Shown here in pieces: positions 24,861 through 37,429 of a stretch of 64,000 nucleotides of DNA (within the stretch, counting starts at the first letter, position 1; every line of letters starts with the position of its first letter). The position numbers and the translations under genes are program-made. The DNA comes from Plectrocnemia conspersa. Its lineage: Eukaryota > Arthropoda > Insecta > Trichoptera > Polycentropodidae. Under the pieces are notes generated by a model, which ran no database searches, was not told the DNA's origin, and saw nothing but the letters and a program-made list of their open reading frames with translations. The stretch covers positions 434,001 to 498,000 of the forward strand of contig VTFK01000207.1 in NCBI GenBank assembly GCA_009617715.1. The letters run 5' to 3'.

Positions 24861-25855
24861 TGTTCAAATATCTTTGGTATCTTAATTGCTATTTTTGCTG
24901 TCATGAAAAAAAAAAATTTAAAAAGTAGATTTTGGTTCAAAGTTTATTAAAAAATATCTAATGACCTATATAAGCGATTCGAGCTAAGATATTCAACGAA
25001 CAAAGTTTTCAATCAAATTGGGTCATCTTTTAATATTATTTATATCAATAAATCTAGATGGTTTTGTAATCAATGTGTGAAGCAAAAATATAATAAATTA
25101 ATTTTTTTATTAATTATTTTAGCAACTTGCCGTTATTTCATAAAGATTAACTGTGTAACTTCTGTATAGTGTGAATTAAAATGTCGACAAAACTCATAGA
25201 TTAATGAGTTTAAAATGTATAACACATTATTAAAATCACTTGTAAAAGTTCATGCTCTTGTTCAATTTCACCAAAGCAGTGTTTAAGTACAATAAATTTG
25301 CCAAAATAAAAATAGCTTATTTTTATAAAAAAATTCAAGCGTAAAAACAATATCACACATTAATTTATTTTACATATTGTTTTATAGTTAATAACCATAC
25401 AACCAAACGAGCAAAATACCATACATGATGCAAGTTTGTAAAGCAGTTTCATTGACCAATAATTATGAAAATTAGGAATAGCTAAAAATATTTTTTCTTT
25501 TTATTATTAAAATAATATTTTTGATAAGATTGATATTTACTGTTTTTTGATAACTTAGTAGAATTTTTTTTTATTTTATAAATTCATAATATATTATTTT
25601 AAATTTAGAGAGTAAAATTTTTTTCAGAATACATGTCATAAATAATCCAGCATTGATATTACATCAATTGATTCCAATTATGCAAATATTAGGGACCATC
25701 TCAATGCGTTATTTTCATACGTATGTTTAGTTTAGTTGCCCCTTATCTTAAACCTCAAAATTTATATTTGTAGAGTTTGCCTTTGCTATTTTAACGCCTC
25801 ATATATATCATGAAACATTAAATCTGTTAAAAATGTTTAATTTAGATTAGTTAAA
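24861..25855. other. AT-rich stretch, nothing recognised
   Basis: A/T-dominated DNA without a supported gene or repeat. Confidence 0.4.
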
Positions 25856-26525
25856 TTCTAATTAGAACCTTTGCTATCATCACGGTCATCACACAAATAC
25901 CACCGAGCGAATATTGTGCTAATGGTTATTAATCCGAACAATAATCGCTAGAACGTCGATAATTATAGTCCTCTCATCCCGGCCGTTATATTTCCTTTCT
26001 CCACTTGCTCCAAGAAGGTCTCCAAGACTTTAATTACACAACCCCTGTGGGTCTTGATGGGGCGGCCGCGTTTGGCTAACCCCAACCCCACGGTAAACAC
26101 ATTCCGGCGTGGGGTAATTGGTAACTAATTCGCCGGGCCCACGTTCCGCAGCCCATATATCCTGCCATAACCGGTTTAAACATTAGTTTGCATGCCAAAT
26201 GATTCGACCATCAGACCTCAGGGTGATCAACGGCGCCGCCATGCGGAGCCAACTTTTAGCTGCCGGCCCATGCCGAAGCACTTAACCGAAGAAATACGGA
26301 TTGCCAAGCCGCATACGGCCAAAGCCAAGATATATATGGACAGATTAAACGGTAATGCGAATTCGTACATCCACTGGTTTCAATTTATTCATATTAATTG
26401 CAGTTAGATTAAGCGACACGTGTTTTACTAGTAGGAACTGATTAAATATGCACAATTTCCAATCTAACTATGCGCTGTCTAACAACACAATCATCCTAAC
26501 TAGTCCTCACGTAGGTAAACCATCT
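25856..26525. other. GC-richer noncoding island
   Basis: Among the most GC-rich blocks (GGGGCGGCCGCG near 26060; GCCGGGCCCACG near 26132). A 71-codon + frame (26192-26407) is unrecognised. TAATCCGAACAATAATCG and TTAATTACAC suggest homeodomain-type sites. Candidate conserved regulatory element. Confidence 0.4.
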
Positions 26526-27126
26526 GCAATTTAAATAATAATTTGTTTTGACTCAAAATGAGGAATATAAAATTGAACACACATACAAACAAATACAACT
26601 TGTAATATTTTTAACTTATAGACAATCTTTCTATATAAATACATTTATCTTTAATTTTTTTAGAGATTAAATTTCTCGTCATTTATAATACAATACGTGT
26701 CAAAATATATATTAATACTATACGACAACAATAAGCAATACCTTTGACAATACTCATATAGATGCGAAGGACGACCTCCCTGTTGTTCTCCTACAATATT
26801 ATTTCTAAGTAAAGTCGTTAAACCGAGTTAAAATTTAATTAACACCACAGCTCAAATTAAACCGAAGTTTTTATTTAAATAAATTACATTCACTGTAAAG
26901 TACAACTTCACTTTACAGCAAGAAAATGCAAGTTTATGATTATGTAAAATATTCGTGAACCTCGATACGTTCCAAACAAAATTAATATACAAAAAAAATA
27001 GCATTTTTATGATTATTGACCAAGTGGTGTGATTTTTGCGGACAGTTAGACGGCCAAAAAAGCTCATAACAGTTTAATATACAAAATATTTAATTCACCT
27101 TTAATGTGTATAGAAAATGTAGATGT

Positions 27127-27200
27127 CAGTAATGGGTGACGGAGTTGAATTAGCAAGTCTTGAGAGTTCGTCGAGTGGTCATAGGTTCGAGAGTCATCAG
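27127..27200 (+). repeat. Possible tRNA-derived SINE head
   Basis: TAGCAAGTCTT (27151-27161) loosely matches a pol III A box and GGTTCGAGAGT (27184-27194) matches most of a B box, 33 bases apart. The region cannot fold as an intact tRNA, and I see no poly(A) or repeat tail. Weak candidate for an old SINE; could equally be a noncoding island of about 140 bases. Confidence 0.25.
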
Positions 27201-27269
27201 TGATCAATTGATAATAAGTGATTGCTGTCCGTCCAATGATTGTTATTGGAACGTAGTATCACATATGTT

Positions 27270-28195
27270 ATAGTGGTCCTCCAAAAACTTTTCCAAAATC
27301 ATCCGCTTTATTAAAAACTGCTTTTGATGTTACCGTATGATAATTATTACTAATAGTGCAAACAAATTTTTGTCATAAAAAATATTATTGATGGAAATTA
27401 AATTTTAAAGGTATACGTGGCAACTGTGCAATTCTGGGTGTTCTGCTAATCTCTTTTTTTATTTATATATGACATTTAATTAAATACTTTAATTAAGGTT
27501 AAAAACATTTTATTATATACAATACATGTTACTGGTTTTTAATCATTTTAATGTTTTTAATTTTGTTATAAGCGACATTATAATACAAATTAAAATATAA
27601 ATTTACTTTTTAAAACTTTTTACAATTTATATATAAAGATAGTAATCAAACCACGGAATTAGTGCTAATTCAAGTATATTTTACTAAAGATCTGGAACCA
27701 TTGAAATGATTTTTAGCCTCAAAAACAATATGTGCTTTCGCATTTTGCGCTTAAATTGGAATTCTATGTTATTTCTATTATAGTTTTCGATACGTGAGAT
27801 TACTGCGTTTAAATATTTATAGTATTTTCCAGTATGCAAATCACAATGTTTTTATATACTGTCGTGATTTTTCTTGATATTAATATAAAAATGTGTATTA
27901 TATATTATTTTTATAGCTTTACTTAATATGACTTTTAATTAAAACTAGACTAGTGCTACTTTACACTTTTGCATATTAGAATTTTATTTTCTGTGGTAAC
28001 ATCGGGCTAAGTTCTGCAATAGTAGCAAATCTTATATGGCAAAGTTCCGAATGTGTTTATTAAATTTTTGCTTGAAGTTCAAGAAAAAACCAGGATATTT
28101 AATGCTAGATTACTAAAATATTTTACTGTTTTGTTTATTATAAAGAGGCTGTGACAAAGTTTGTCTACGTTTCGTAACTATAATGAACCAATCTT
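27270..28195. other. AT-rich stretch, nothing recognised
   Basis: A/T-dominated DNA without a supported feature. Confidence 0.4.
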
Positions 28196-28500
28196 TGTTT
28201 GGAAAGGACGCGTACTAGATAATCTTACCCTACGCATAATCCTATTGTTAATGTACCCTTCTGTTACCGATCGCCAGAGTGCCCTTCTGGACTGTTTTTG
28301 CCTCATAATTTCTGTTCTTTTCTTTAAATTGGAGCCTTAGTAAAGATTAAGAGATCGAGCTCGCCCGTGAGATAACCTCATTGTTTCTAATAATACGCAG
28401 GAAAAGGACCGCTTTTTATATACGAAGAAACATAATAGTTGTTACATATAAGTCCACTAATGTAGGTGCTTATAGATATTATTTATTTATATATATACAA

Positions 28501-28504
<4 letters not shown>

Positions 28505-28590
<86 letters not shown>
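28505..28590. repeat. (AT)43 microsatellite
   Basis: Uninterrupted AT dinucleotide repeat of 86 bases. It generates an Ile/Tyr-repeat frame (28381-28605) that is not a gene. Confidence 0.97.
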
Positions 28591-28594
<4 letters not shown>

Positions 28595-28639
28595 TTTACA
28601 GTTAAATACTGCATTTCTCATAATAAATACGTGATAATA

Positions 28640-29290
28640 CAAAACAATCGCGCTTTAAAAATTAACATTCACGCGGCACGCAAAAGATCTAGCGTTATTA
28701 GCGCCCACCGATAAAACCCGACCAGAGATTGTCAACCGTAGATACCACTGGCCAAAAAACACAAAATTAAAACAGCAAAAATATCATTTGCACAGCGTTG
28801 AGCGCGTGTACTATTGATTTTTAATTTAGTCTAATCAGATCTCATTTCGCATTTCGGCCATTGTCCGCCACCGAATTAAACCCGTGTCCGCCATTTTGTT
28901 TTCGGGTATTTACACAAAAAGGGTGCTAGACCCCGCCTCCAATCTTCCCCCCGCTTCCTATCGTTTGACCCTCGCCGAGGGCCCGTGCTAATTTCCATGT
29001 TAATATGTAATTTGAGATTTCGCCACACACAGTCACCAGCAGCCGTTATTAATTGTGCGCCCCAAACCGTTTTGTTTTGGCAAGATTAATAATCGGTCCG
29101 AATCATTTGCATATTAGGTCCGGTCGAAAGTTGGGGAAACTTTGCTGAAGAAAGTTGCCGAGTGACAACGACACGCCGTGTAGTAGCCGATGGTTGGCAG
29201 TTTGAAAAGTTGTCCGAAACTTGGGTGACTGTGTATAATAGGTATAAGAATTCATATTTATGTGTACTTCAGTATAACATACTAGAAAAT
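28640..29290. other. GC-richer noncoding island
   Basis: About 650 bases with CCCCGCCTCC, CCCTCGCCGAGGGCCCG and many CpG. Contains TTATTAGCGCCC, TTAATTTAGTCTAATC and TTATTAATTG. No frame longer than 66 codons and none recognisable. One of the clearest islands; candidate conserved regulatory element. Confidence 0.4.
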
Positions 29291-29399
29291 ATCTTAGAAT
29301 CAAAACTATGTTATTTTAAAAATTAGTAGGTAGTAGCTAGGCCTTCGGATGTGTCGATTTTTATGTTTGTATTCGTTGTTGAAAAAGTCTTTTAAGTGA

Positions 29400-29585
29400 A
29401 GTAGTGGTCTAAACTTAGGCGTAGTAAATTCGAGTGTATCCTGTCATGTTTTGGTACAGAATTATACACGAGATCATGTGGGTCCACCGCATTCCCACCA
29501 TGTACATTGGTAGGAAACAAAAGATTGCAATGCACGTCTTGACGGCTATGAGTAGCATGAGATCCACGAGGCACTACAAATTATT
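29400..29585. other. GC-richer segment open on both strands
   Basis: A 180-base block is open on + (29434 onward) and on minus (29574-29392). The + product contains VMFWYRIIHEIMW, faintly like the VMVWGGI..-type stretch of Tc1 transposases, but too weak to call. It ends in an A9 run. Either a transposon scrap or a short conserved element. Confidence 0.2.
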
Positions 29586-29589
29586 AAAA

Positions 29590-30190
29590 AAAAATATTCA
29601 TTTTTGTGTAAAGAAATCAACTTATTTTATTGTTTTTGAATTAGTTTTATTTAAGATCTTTTATACATTTCATGATGTTGTCACTAAAGCTCCCATATAG
29701 CATATAAACTGTAACACGTATCGTGTAAATTTATATAGCTATTCATGCATATATTTTGCGAAAATTGCCACAGTAGTTTTTTTAATATTTAGATATGTTA
29801 TAAAAAGAAGCCATATGGTACATAATTGTAAATTCTAAATAACTTTGTGTTTCATAAACAATATGATTTGATATATATAATCAACTAAAACTATTATAAT
29901 CACAGTTATTGTATAACCCGTTTTACCTTAATAACTAAATTTAACCACACGTACATTCACTGGATTAAATATAATTACATAATTATTATAAAATAATAAT
30001 TCAATATAGACAAATTAATTAATTTATCGCTAGACATTGACGTCATCGCAACTCGTTCAAAATAATACAATTTCAAATACGCAAACATAATATTCCAACG
30101 CAAATTTTAACAATCATAACAAAGGGCTTTGCGTTATATTTTTACAATTTGAAATTAATTAAAGTTTTAAGGTTCTTTTTAATACTTTAA
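29590..30190. other. AT-rich stretch, nothing recognised
   Basis: A/T-dominated DNA. GACGTCATCG near 30040 is a CRE-like octamer, isolated. Confidence 0.4.
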
Positions 30191-30480
30191 CGCCTTAATG
30201 CATTTACGAGTGCGTCAGCGGCTACTAGGCCACGCAAAAGAAAACCCTCGGATAAGTAGAAGGCGAGAGGCGTAATCCTTTTAAAACAATTTCAGGTGAG
30301 CCCGGTAATTCCCGGAGGTTGTGTCAGGAGAAGCGAAAGGAACTTTGAAATAAAGACCACTTTGGGCAGCATCAACGAAAACGGTCACGGTCTTTGCCTG
30401 CCGCGGGCTAAGGGAACATAAAACGACCTGGGTGTATTTTTTTATATTAAATTTTCAATGTCGCGACAAAAACCGTACTG
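30190..30480. other. GC-richer noncoding island carrying a weak recursive-splice-like junction
   Basis: Balanced composition with GAGCCCGGTAATTCCCGGAG. Within it, ACAATTTCAG ends at 30295 and GTGAGC follows at once. The pyrimidine tract is poor (AAAACAATTTCAG) and base 6 of the donor is C, so it is much weaker than sites A-C. Candidate regulatory element; splice role doubtful. Confidence 0.3.
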
Positions 30481-30833
30481 ATTTATTCGATAATTGAATA
30501 GCGGATTTCTCAAAGAGCAGGGATGCCCAAACTTTTGATATTTATGGTTTAATAGTAAAAAATCGATAAAATTAAATTTGTAATCTTAACAGTTTTACGA
30601 AAGTATAAAAAAATCAACATAAGCCCCTTTTGTCCTTAGACTCGTTAATGGTTAACCGCTTTGCAGACTTTAAATCATCAATTCAATTTATATGTCTGGC
30701 TTTTCTTAGGCGTTACTTATTTAAAAGCTCTTAATACAATTTATTTTAATGTGAAGCTTATTATTAATAAAATTTAAACGGCTATTTGCTGTAAAATAAA
30801 ATGAAAATAATATTTAATTTTATTTAAAATTAG

Positions 30834-30964
30834 GAAAATTTTAATTCTTTAATTTTCTTTACTTTTTAAAATTGGTCGCTAAGATATTTTATAAAAATTT
30901 AAATGAAAATTTTAATTCTTTAATTTTCTTTACTTTTTAAAATTGGTCGCTAAGATATTTTATA
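30834..30964. repeat. Tandem duplication, period 71 bp
   Basis: GAAAATTTTAATTCTTTAAT... starting at 30834 repeats from 30905 with about 60 identical bases (including TTGGTCGCTAAGATATTTTAT). Local duplication inside the hAT relic; near-identity suggests it is younger than the insertion. Confidence 0.9.
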
Positions 30965-31052
30965 TATTTATTTTAAACTGCCTATGTATATTTTCTTCAC
31001 TGCGTATTTTTTATGTGTTAAGTCTACTATATTACTAGATATACACCGTAGA

Positions 31053-32504
31053 TCAGTAATCATCAACATGGACCGTGCCGCCCACTAGTGGACCATTCAA
31101 GCTTCCATTGTAGGTGATATGTGTTTATGTCTGATGTAATTATTTTTTTAATTTCTCCATAATTAAAAATATTGCTAAACAACAACTAAATATGTATGTA
31201 TAAATATTTATATATTATATATATTTTATATATATATTATATATATATATATCCTATATAAAAAATATTTACACTTGCATTAAATTGAGTTACTGCGACG
31301 TTGGTGGGCAGTAAGAAAATTATCCCATCAAAATTATAAAAAAGCGGGTGGTTGGTATAAGAAGGACAGACAACCCCTTCCGTAGATCGTAAGCCAATAG
31401 TCACTCTGAAATCCAGATTGAAAAATATGCACTTTTCTGTGTTCAATCTTAAATTTTTCAACTAGTTTTTGACAAAAGTTCGTAGTTCGTAGTGCATTTT
31501 TTTCAACATTATCTTCATGAATTTTATAATGCTGTTTCATTGCATATGATTTTATTTAATTAAATTACAATTTACAAATCACGAAGACAGCAACAACAGA
31601 ATCTTGCAGATTCTCATTTTGCACAATCAAATACTTTTCTTCCCATTCTTTGTGAAACTTTCTCTTCTCTTCCCGAAAAGTACAACTTCGTTTTGCTGGT
31701 ATTTCCAACGTCTTCACACCACTCTTTGTACTTTATAATTTGAGGCAAATCAGCTGTATTCAAGCAATTTCATATTTTTTTAAATATTTCTCAAGATATT
31801 ATTTTGTGTAGCGTTAGTGGCCGCAAATGAAAACAACTGCTCTGAATCGTGTTCTAGTTTTGTAGTAGCTTGTGAAGAGTTTGACTCCTGGTTACTTTAT
31901 GACCAGTGCATGGTTATTGAATTAAATTAAATTGTTTAGAATGCTGAGCAGAGCATTGATTTTAATTGCTAAACTGTGCTAAAATTCATTGATAAATTGT
32001 GCTTTATTTACTAAGAGCTAATGGGGTCGAAATAAAATTTGAAACGATTCCATTTATAAAAAAAAATGTTTATTATCAGATAAATAGACTGCGTATATTG
32101 CAATTTTTAACAGTGCTTTGAATTTTATTTTATCCGGTTATCACTATTTTTTTTGTAAATAGTAAACAAAGGCAAAAATACATATTAACAACCCAATAAG
32201 CTCCAAAAATAAAATTATAATATATTATGCTTGCCAAAATAAAACTTGATAATATTTTTATTGACTTAAATAACATTAAGAAATTAGTCTACAGATGCAT
32301 ACTATTAACTTGAAAATATAAATAGTTTCTGGAATTTCGGCAATTACAAAGAATGTTTGTTTTGCATTATGCAACTGCTTTTTCTCGGTTTTTAGCTATA
32401 AAACCATCACTTTTATAAATCAAAATAATAAGATTTGCCAAAAAAGGCACAATAATCTGTCGATTCTGCATCGGGCATCAAAAAAAAAATGTTGACTACT
32501 TGCG
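31053..32504. mobile_element. Second set of hAT-like terminal motifs, overlapping the first relic
   Basis: CAGTAATCATCAACATGGAC (31053) followed by CGTGCCGCCCACTAGTGG is the style of a hAT end (CAGTGGTTC.CAACCTGG...GGCGG). A complementary-looking end, GGGCATC-A10-TGTTGACTACTT, lies at 32475-32504. As a pair they would bound a 1.45-kb element that overlaps the 30518-31890 relic, which is impossible for two intact insertions. One set must be truncated or unrelated. Reported as motifs only. Confidence 0.3.
31200..31256. repeat. Imperfect TA-rich microsatellite
   Basis: Interrupted (TA)n/(TATT)n repeats inside the hAT complex. Confidence 0.8.
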
Positions 32505-33950
32505 TTGTTAAAATATTTTACAAATAGTTGGACAAATATTTCAATAACGAATAGTTAAAAATCTAGCAAATGTATTCAGTAATAAAATATTTACGATGAT
32601 TATAATTGTTTATTTTAAACTAAAAATAAAATTCGTAAAGCTCAAAATAATTTTACTTTTTCTAAATTAGCATTTAATGACTTTGAATTGCTCCACCCAG
32701 TATCTTATATAAATATTTCTTAAAGAACCATTAAATGATTTGATAATGTAGTGTTTATTATAATTTTAATCCAGTCGTATAATAAGGCCTGTTGGAAAAT
32801 GCTGACACAGACTCGATTACTACTTGAATTTCTCGAATAAACAGACAATGAGATGCTTTCAAGTGCTAAGATAATAAGCTCGCGATAACGTCTCTAATAA
32901 TTACAGTTAGTGGTAGTATTACTAGGTAGTTGTGTGTAATATGAGTTGTTATAGTTTTATTTATTGCAAAATTTCGAAATATAAATTTAGATATATGTAT
33001 AATACATCTTAGTGCTAGGTATAAAACTTAAAAATAGATAATTGGTAAAATAAATTAAACTCACGTTTATATCAGTTATATTCATTAGATATTATCTTTC
33101 CGCTTTTAATAAAATGACAGCAAAAATATTTATATTATAAAAATGCATATTAAATTGATAAAATATATTACGCATGGGCAATAATTTTGCCTTTTGCTTA
33201 ATAAATTATTATACTTTGTATTTATTATATCGCGCTATTGTTCTTTGGCTGATAAATTTCATCATATTTAAAATATAATAGCGCCTGTTTCTTAATGTAA
33301 TTTATTGGCATTACCCAGAAGAGCTATAAAATGTAGGACAAATTATTAATATATAAATAAGGCAGTCACTCGATTTAATATGTACACATTATATTAGCGA
33401 CAAAGCGCGCTAGAAATACCAAACGTAATTAATTTCCTCAAATTTCCGATTGCTGAAATTCGACGCCGTTTCGTATTTTTTACAGATAATTGTCAAGTGA
33501 AAATTCTACTGAGTATATTCGTATTTTTTAAACATTTTTAGGAAAACAAAGGGACCTCTATAAAAGTCTGTTAGGTTCATATCGATGTAGTATATTCATA
33601 TAACATAGATGCGACTATATTTAATAATGACATGGGTTCTATTCGCCCAAAGCCAGTTACTCACTGTCAACTTGGACGATAATATTACAAGTAATTATTA
33701 AAAGCCATTAATAAGATTATTATTAAAAATTTAATTTCAATCTTTTTTTTGGTTTTAATCGCGAAATGTACAATATAATCAGCGATATAATTTTATTTGA
33801 CTCTGACGCATGTATTATTTAAGAGTAAAAATAGTTATATATAACTATGATTTTAATTTAAGATTAATAATTACTTAATTAAAGGGTTATAAATTAATGC
33901 TAACAAAATCATAATACATTTTTATCTGGATTAAGCAATAATACTGCTGT
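32505..33950. other. AT-rich stretch, palindromic at 33831
   Basis: No gene recognised. ATAGTTATATATAACTAT near 33830-33847 is a perfect 18-bp palindrome. Confidence 0.45.
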
Positions 33951-33964
33951 GATTATATTGCTAC

Positions 33965-34010
33965 TGTATCAGTCCTAACACATCGCCTTGTGACACTCCA
34001 GAGTTGCTGC
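33965..34010 (-). mobile_element. Scrap of a non-LTR reverse transcriptase
   Basis: Minus-strand reading SGVSQGDVLGLIQ matches the conserved SGVPQGSVLGPLLF motif of non-LTR reverse transcriptases (domain 4). Only about 13 residues are recognisable, and the next island begins at once. Probable old fragment. Confidence 0.4.
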
Positions 34011-34014
34011 TTTA

Positions 34015-34490
34015 ATATATGTTTGGTTAGGGATAATTACTAATACAATCGAGTAACATAGCGGACTTATCGACCATAGCTCTACAACTTTCGAGATTAT
34101 GGCCCACTAAAGCTGCTGCGTATGACCCAATCAAACTTAATTACATTATAGCGCATAAGTGCGGTCGCAGAAGTACTCCTGGAGAGACATTGTAAAGTTT
34201 ATGTCACTTCATATTCTCGTAGCTAGAGCGGTTGTTGTACAAGTATATGTGTATGTATAAGAGTTTACCTTGTGGCTCGCTTTCAGGTTTCAGGCGAGTT
34301 TCATTAACCTGAAGCCATGCTTTCACTCGTGCCTTCGGCCGCATAAATTTTCAGCTGCCCCTGGATCTTTCAGGGCACCTCATTACCCGTTCCACGCTTT
34401 AAATCCATGTCCAATTTTCACCGAGTTCCGCGAGGGTTAAGAGGGCCTTTTTAACCCGCTTAACCTTGAGAAGTTTACGAGTTAAACTTT
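34015..34490. other. GC-richer noncoding island
   Basis: Balanced composition, strongest at 34270-34450 (GCCTTCGGCCGCATAAA, GAGTTCCGCGAGGG). GCTTTCAGGTTTCAGGCGAG near 34280 contains two acceptor-like CAGs, but the following GCGAGT is not a donor. No coding frame. Candidate regulatory element. Confidence 0.35.
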
Positions 34491-36010
34491 TGAAAAAATA
34501 AGAAATTTACTCTTTCATCTATAAACCAGCTTCATTTCAAACTTGATTCATTTCTAAAGATTTTTTCCCCATTTTATGGGTGAGAAAATCTTGAGTGGTC
34601 TTGCATAAGGTAGATATTTTTTTTTAATCAAAAATAGAACGCGGTTATATCTAGCGATTCTAATTTAGCAATGTTGTTATTATTGTTATGTTAATTTTAA
34701 TAATGCAAAGATAGATTTATGTTTGGGTGAAAGTGCTCTTTGATGTTAAAAACGACTAATAGATATTATCTTATTGTATACAAGATAATGAGCCTTTAAT
34801 ATGTTAAATCAAAAAATTAATCATTAGATACTAGGACTACACTTTTACGAAAATAAAGTATTAACTGCAACTTTTAAAGCTCATAATTTTAACTTACTCA
34901 TCTTCCATATTTCCATGATTTTATCTCTATATTAAAAATATATTATTCATTATTTATAATAAAAAATAGTTCTGCTAAAATTTCATTCATAATAATTGTC
35001 CATAATTTAAGGAAATGTGTTAAAAAAAAAAGATGTTTTATTTTATAATGCAGCTATTTTTTATTATATGAGATAAATCAATCTTTTATTTTTTGACAAT
35101 AAGTTTTCATATTTAAACGATTGAATATTACTATAAGACAAATTTTGGTAAAACCGTTCATGTTATTTTGTTGGCCATATAATGTTTCATAGTAAAAGCT
35201 TAAGATTTTTTGGTCAGACATATTTAAGATTCCAGTTTTATTGTATTGTTTAAAATTTTATTTTCAGGCATGTTTTAATTATATTGCTGTTTTATCTTTA
35301 TATTTTATTACTCTGGTCCATTTTTTAATTTGTTGTATATAAATACAAGTTTATAATATTTTGTGACATATACATTAAGTTGTTTGTTGTATTTTACAAA
35401 ATATATTTGACACCCCTTAAGAGCCCTTATATGCTTGATATATTATATATGTTATTTAATATACAATTAAATGCATCATGCATTATTGTAATAGGATTTG
35501 CTCTATATATTATACATGATTGCATCTGTAGGTGGGTTAGTCAAACAGCCAACTCATTGGTATTATCCTAAATTCTATGTTATATTACGTTAACATCACG
35601 GCACTCTGGACTTCCACAATAATTGAGGTTTCAATTAGGTTACACTTTATGCACCAAAAGTCCACTTTGGTAGCAATATATTATTATAAACGAATGAAAA
35701 AACTAATTATTAAATACTTACTAACATTTTCATTTAAATTGAAATTATTAATTATTATTTATATATAAAAAATATAAAATAAACTATTTTTTATAAAATG
35801 TAAGCAAAATAAAAACACTCCACTATACACATAAACTTCACTAAATTTGCTGAACTTTGATGTAACTTGTTTGCAACTTCTATTGTTAAGTGATAGATTG
35901 TGATTAATATAATAACTGTATTGATATTAAATAATCGCAAAGTAAATGTCGTTTTTATAATTATTCAAAACAATAACTATAAAATGCTTTTTTTTATCTA
36001 AAATACATTG
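34491..36010. other. AT-rich stretch, nothing recognised
   Basis: Long AT-rich DNA. Short + frames at 35380-35571 and 35577-35768 are hydrophobic by base composition and are not called. Confidence 0.4.
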
Positions 36011-36015
36011 TCTTT

Positions 36016-36228
36016 TTAAAGATATATTATTTTTATATTTCCATTTGATTTAAAATATTCCGATAGCCCCTGTTCCAAATCGTTTGCATTATACATTTTG
36101 CACATATTTATATGTTGCATTAATCGAAATAAATAGTAGTTGAAAGGAGCAAGGTCTGGCGAATAAAGTGTATGAGATAAAGAATGGACTTCAAGGTATG
36201 TTTTGCTACTAGGCCCTTGGATAACCAC
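36016..36228 (-). mobile_element. mariner transposase C-terminal relic
   Basis: The minus frame contains YSPDLAPFNYYLFRLMQH, the highly characteristic mariner (DD34D) transposase motif with the third catalytic Asp (YSPDLAP.DY.LF), followed by NDLEQGLSEYF, matching the usual region after it (..lk.wLdeff.s). About 70 residues remain open. The N-terminal DNA-binding part and terminal repeats were not found, so the copy is truncated. Confidence 0.8.
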
Positions 36229-36679
36229 TGTTGTTTATTAGGATCTTAATTCATTCACGAATAGATATCGATGAATAGTTAAGATTTAACTTGCTATTTT
36301 ATATAAGGTATAAAATACTCTAATAATGGGCTATTTATATATCTTATATATAATAAAATAAAAAAATAAATATTATTTTTGATATACTGCCTACTCGAAA
36401 ATTTCACCGATGTCCCGCAAGACTAATCTGTCTCCACTAATAATACGTCATATATTTTTACTTGTCTCTATAAATCTCATCTTAAAACAAATTTAATATG
36501 TATTGTTCATTATACATAATTTTTTTACCAATAGTGATCAAGTAAACTAAATCAAATTATTACTTAATCATGTTTTTAATATTTATCATGAATAGTTGTC
36601 ATTAAATTGTCGTAAATTTGTATAGAATGGCAAAACGACTTTTAATGTGAATATATAGGTATGTAATGGGTATACGTAA

Positions 36680-36925
36680 TAACCGGATAGGTCTGATCGC
36701 CACAAGTGCTTTCCGTACAAACGTACAATAGAGCTGATGTCCGTTCTCAGCTATTCCGCTGCACATTGTGCTCGGTTATAAAATGCATTATTTATAAGCC
36801 GAGCCAGGTGGCTGCGGTAGCTTTTCTAGGGGGTGGGTGGAGTAGTAACTTTTGGGGTAGGTTTTCACAAATTGCACCGGCGGTTGCCAGCTCGCCAAAA
36901 ATTTTGCGCTAGTATCGGGACGTAA
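36680..36925. other. GC-richer noncoding island
   Basis: About 240 bases of balanced composition (TATTCCGCTGCACATTGTGC, GGTGGCTGCGGTAGC). A 68-codon + frame is unrecognised. Candidate regulatory element. Confidence 0.3.
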
Positions 36926-37339
36926 AATAGGTATGCTGTATGAAATATCTGATATGAATTTACGATACGCGGATTAATATTATTCAGTTCACAAAAATTC
37001 AGATGAAATGTGGTAACCAGTGGTTTTAAATATTTTTGGCCAACCTGTGCAGCATGTTATCAAAATATACATATACAATACTCAAGTAAGAAAGCAGCAA
37101 AATAAATATTTAAGATAAGAAATTTCTCGTTACTAATTTTATAGAAAACAGTTTAAGCTAGTATTTTTAAATATAAATTTCATTAGTATATAGAATAATT
37201 AGGAACGGCAATTGTAACTACATTGCGGGATTTCATCTGGAATTTTATGCAATATTGAGAGTTAATTATTTAGTAAAAGAACATAGTGTTTACCTTTAAG
37301 ATTTCAGTATATTATATGTACAAAACAATCAAAGGCTTT

Positions 37340-37420
37340 ATATTTTATTAATCAATATTTGAGTAAAGCTTTCTCGTTCAATGCTGTCAGAAGCTTTTTT
37401 ATGTCAAGCATAATTAATCC
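37340..37420 (-). mobile_element. Scrap of a non-LTR reverse transcriptase (RTE-like)
   Basis: Minus-strand reading HKKASDSIERESFTQILINK matches the F.D.KKAFDSI.RE.L...L motif that holds the first catalytic Asp of RTE-type reverse transcriptases. A stop precedes it and the rest is not recognisable. Confidence 0.5.
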
Positions 37421-37429
37421 TGTACTTAA

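Larger units (their letters stand above)
30518..31890 (-). mobile_element. hAT-family transposon relic with BED-finger transposase remains
   Basis: The left end CAGGGATGCCCAAACTTTTG and the reverse complement of the right end, CAGGAGTCAAACTCTTC, are similar imperfect hAT inverted ends. On the minus strand, 31640-31720 reads KRKFHKEWEEKYLIVQNEN followed by VFVICK. Then from 31540 MKQHYKIHEDNVEKNALRT matches the BED-type zinc finger and linker of GTF2IRD2/ZBED-like hAT transposases (K.H.. H pattern); the first Cys pair and frame are damaged. Only the N-terminal part is recognisable, so the copy is internally deleted and dead. Flanking 8-mers do not match. Confidence 0.55.

Noticed and set aside
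28381..28605. 74-codon frame of alternating Ile and Tyr.
   Set aside because: Pure translation of the (AT)43 microsatellite.
29434..29580. Tc1 transposase call on VMFWYRIIHEIMW.
   Set aside because: Only a few residues fit, and no DWP..SPDLNP motif or terminal repeats are nearby; kept as an unidentified segment.
36239..36265. TTAGGATCTTAATTCATTCACG as a mariner terminal repeat.
   Set aside because: It would point away from the mariner transposase relic at 36016-36228 and has no partner end.
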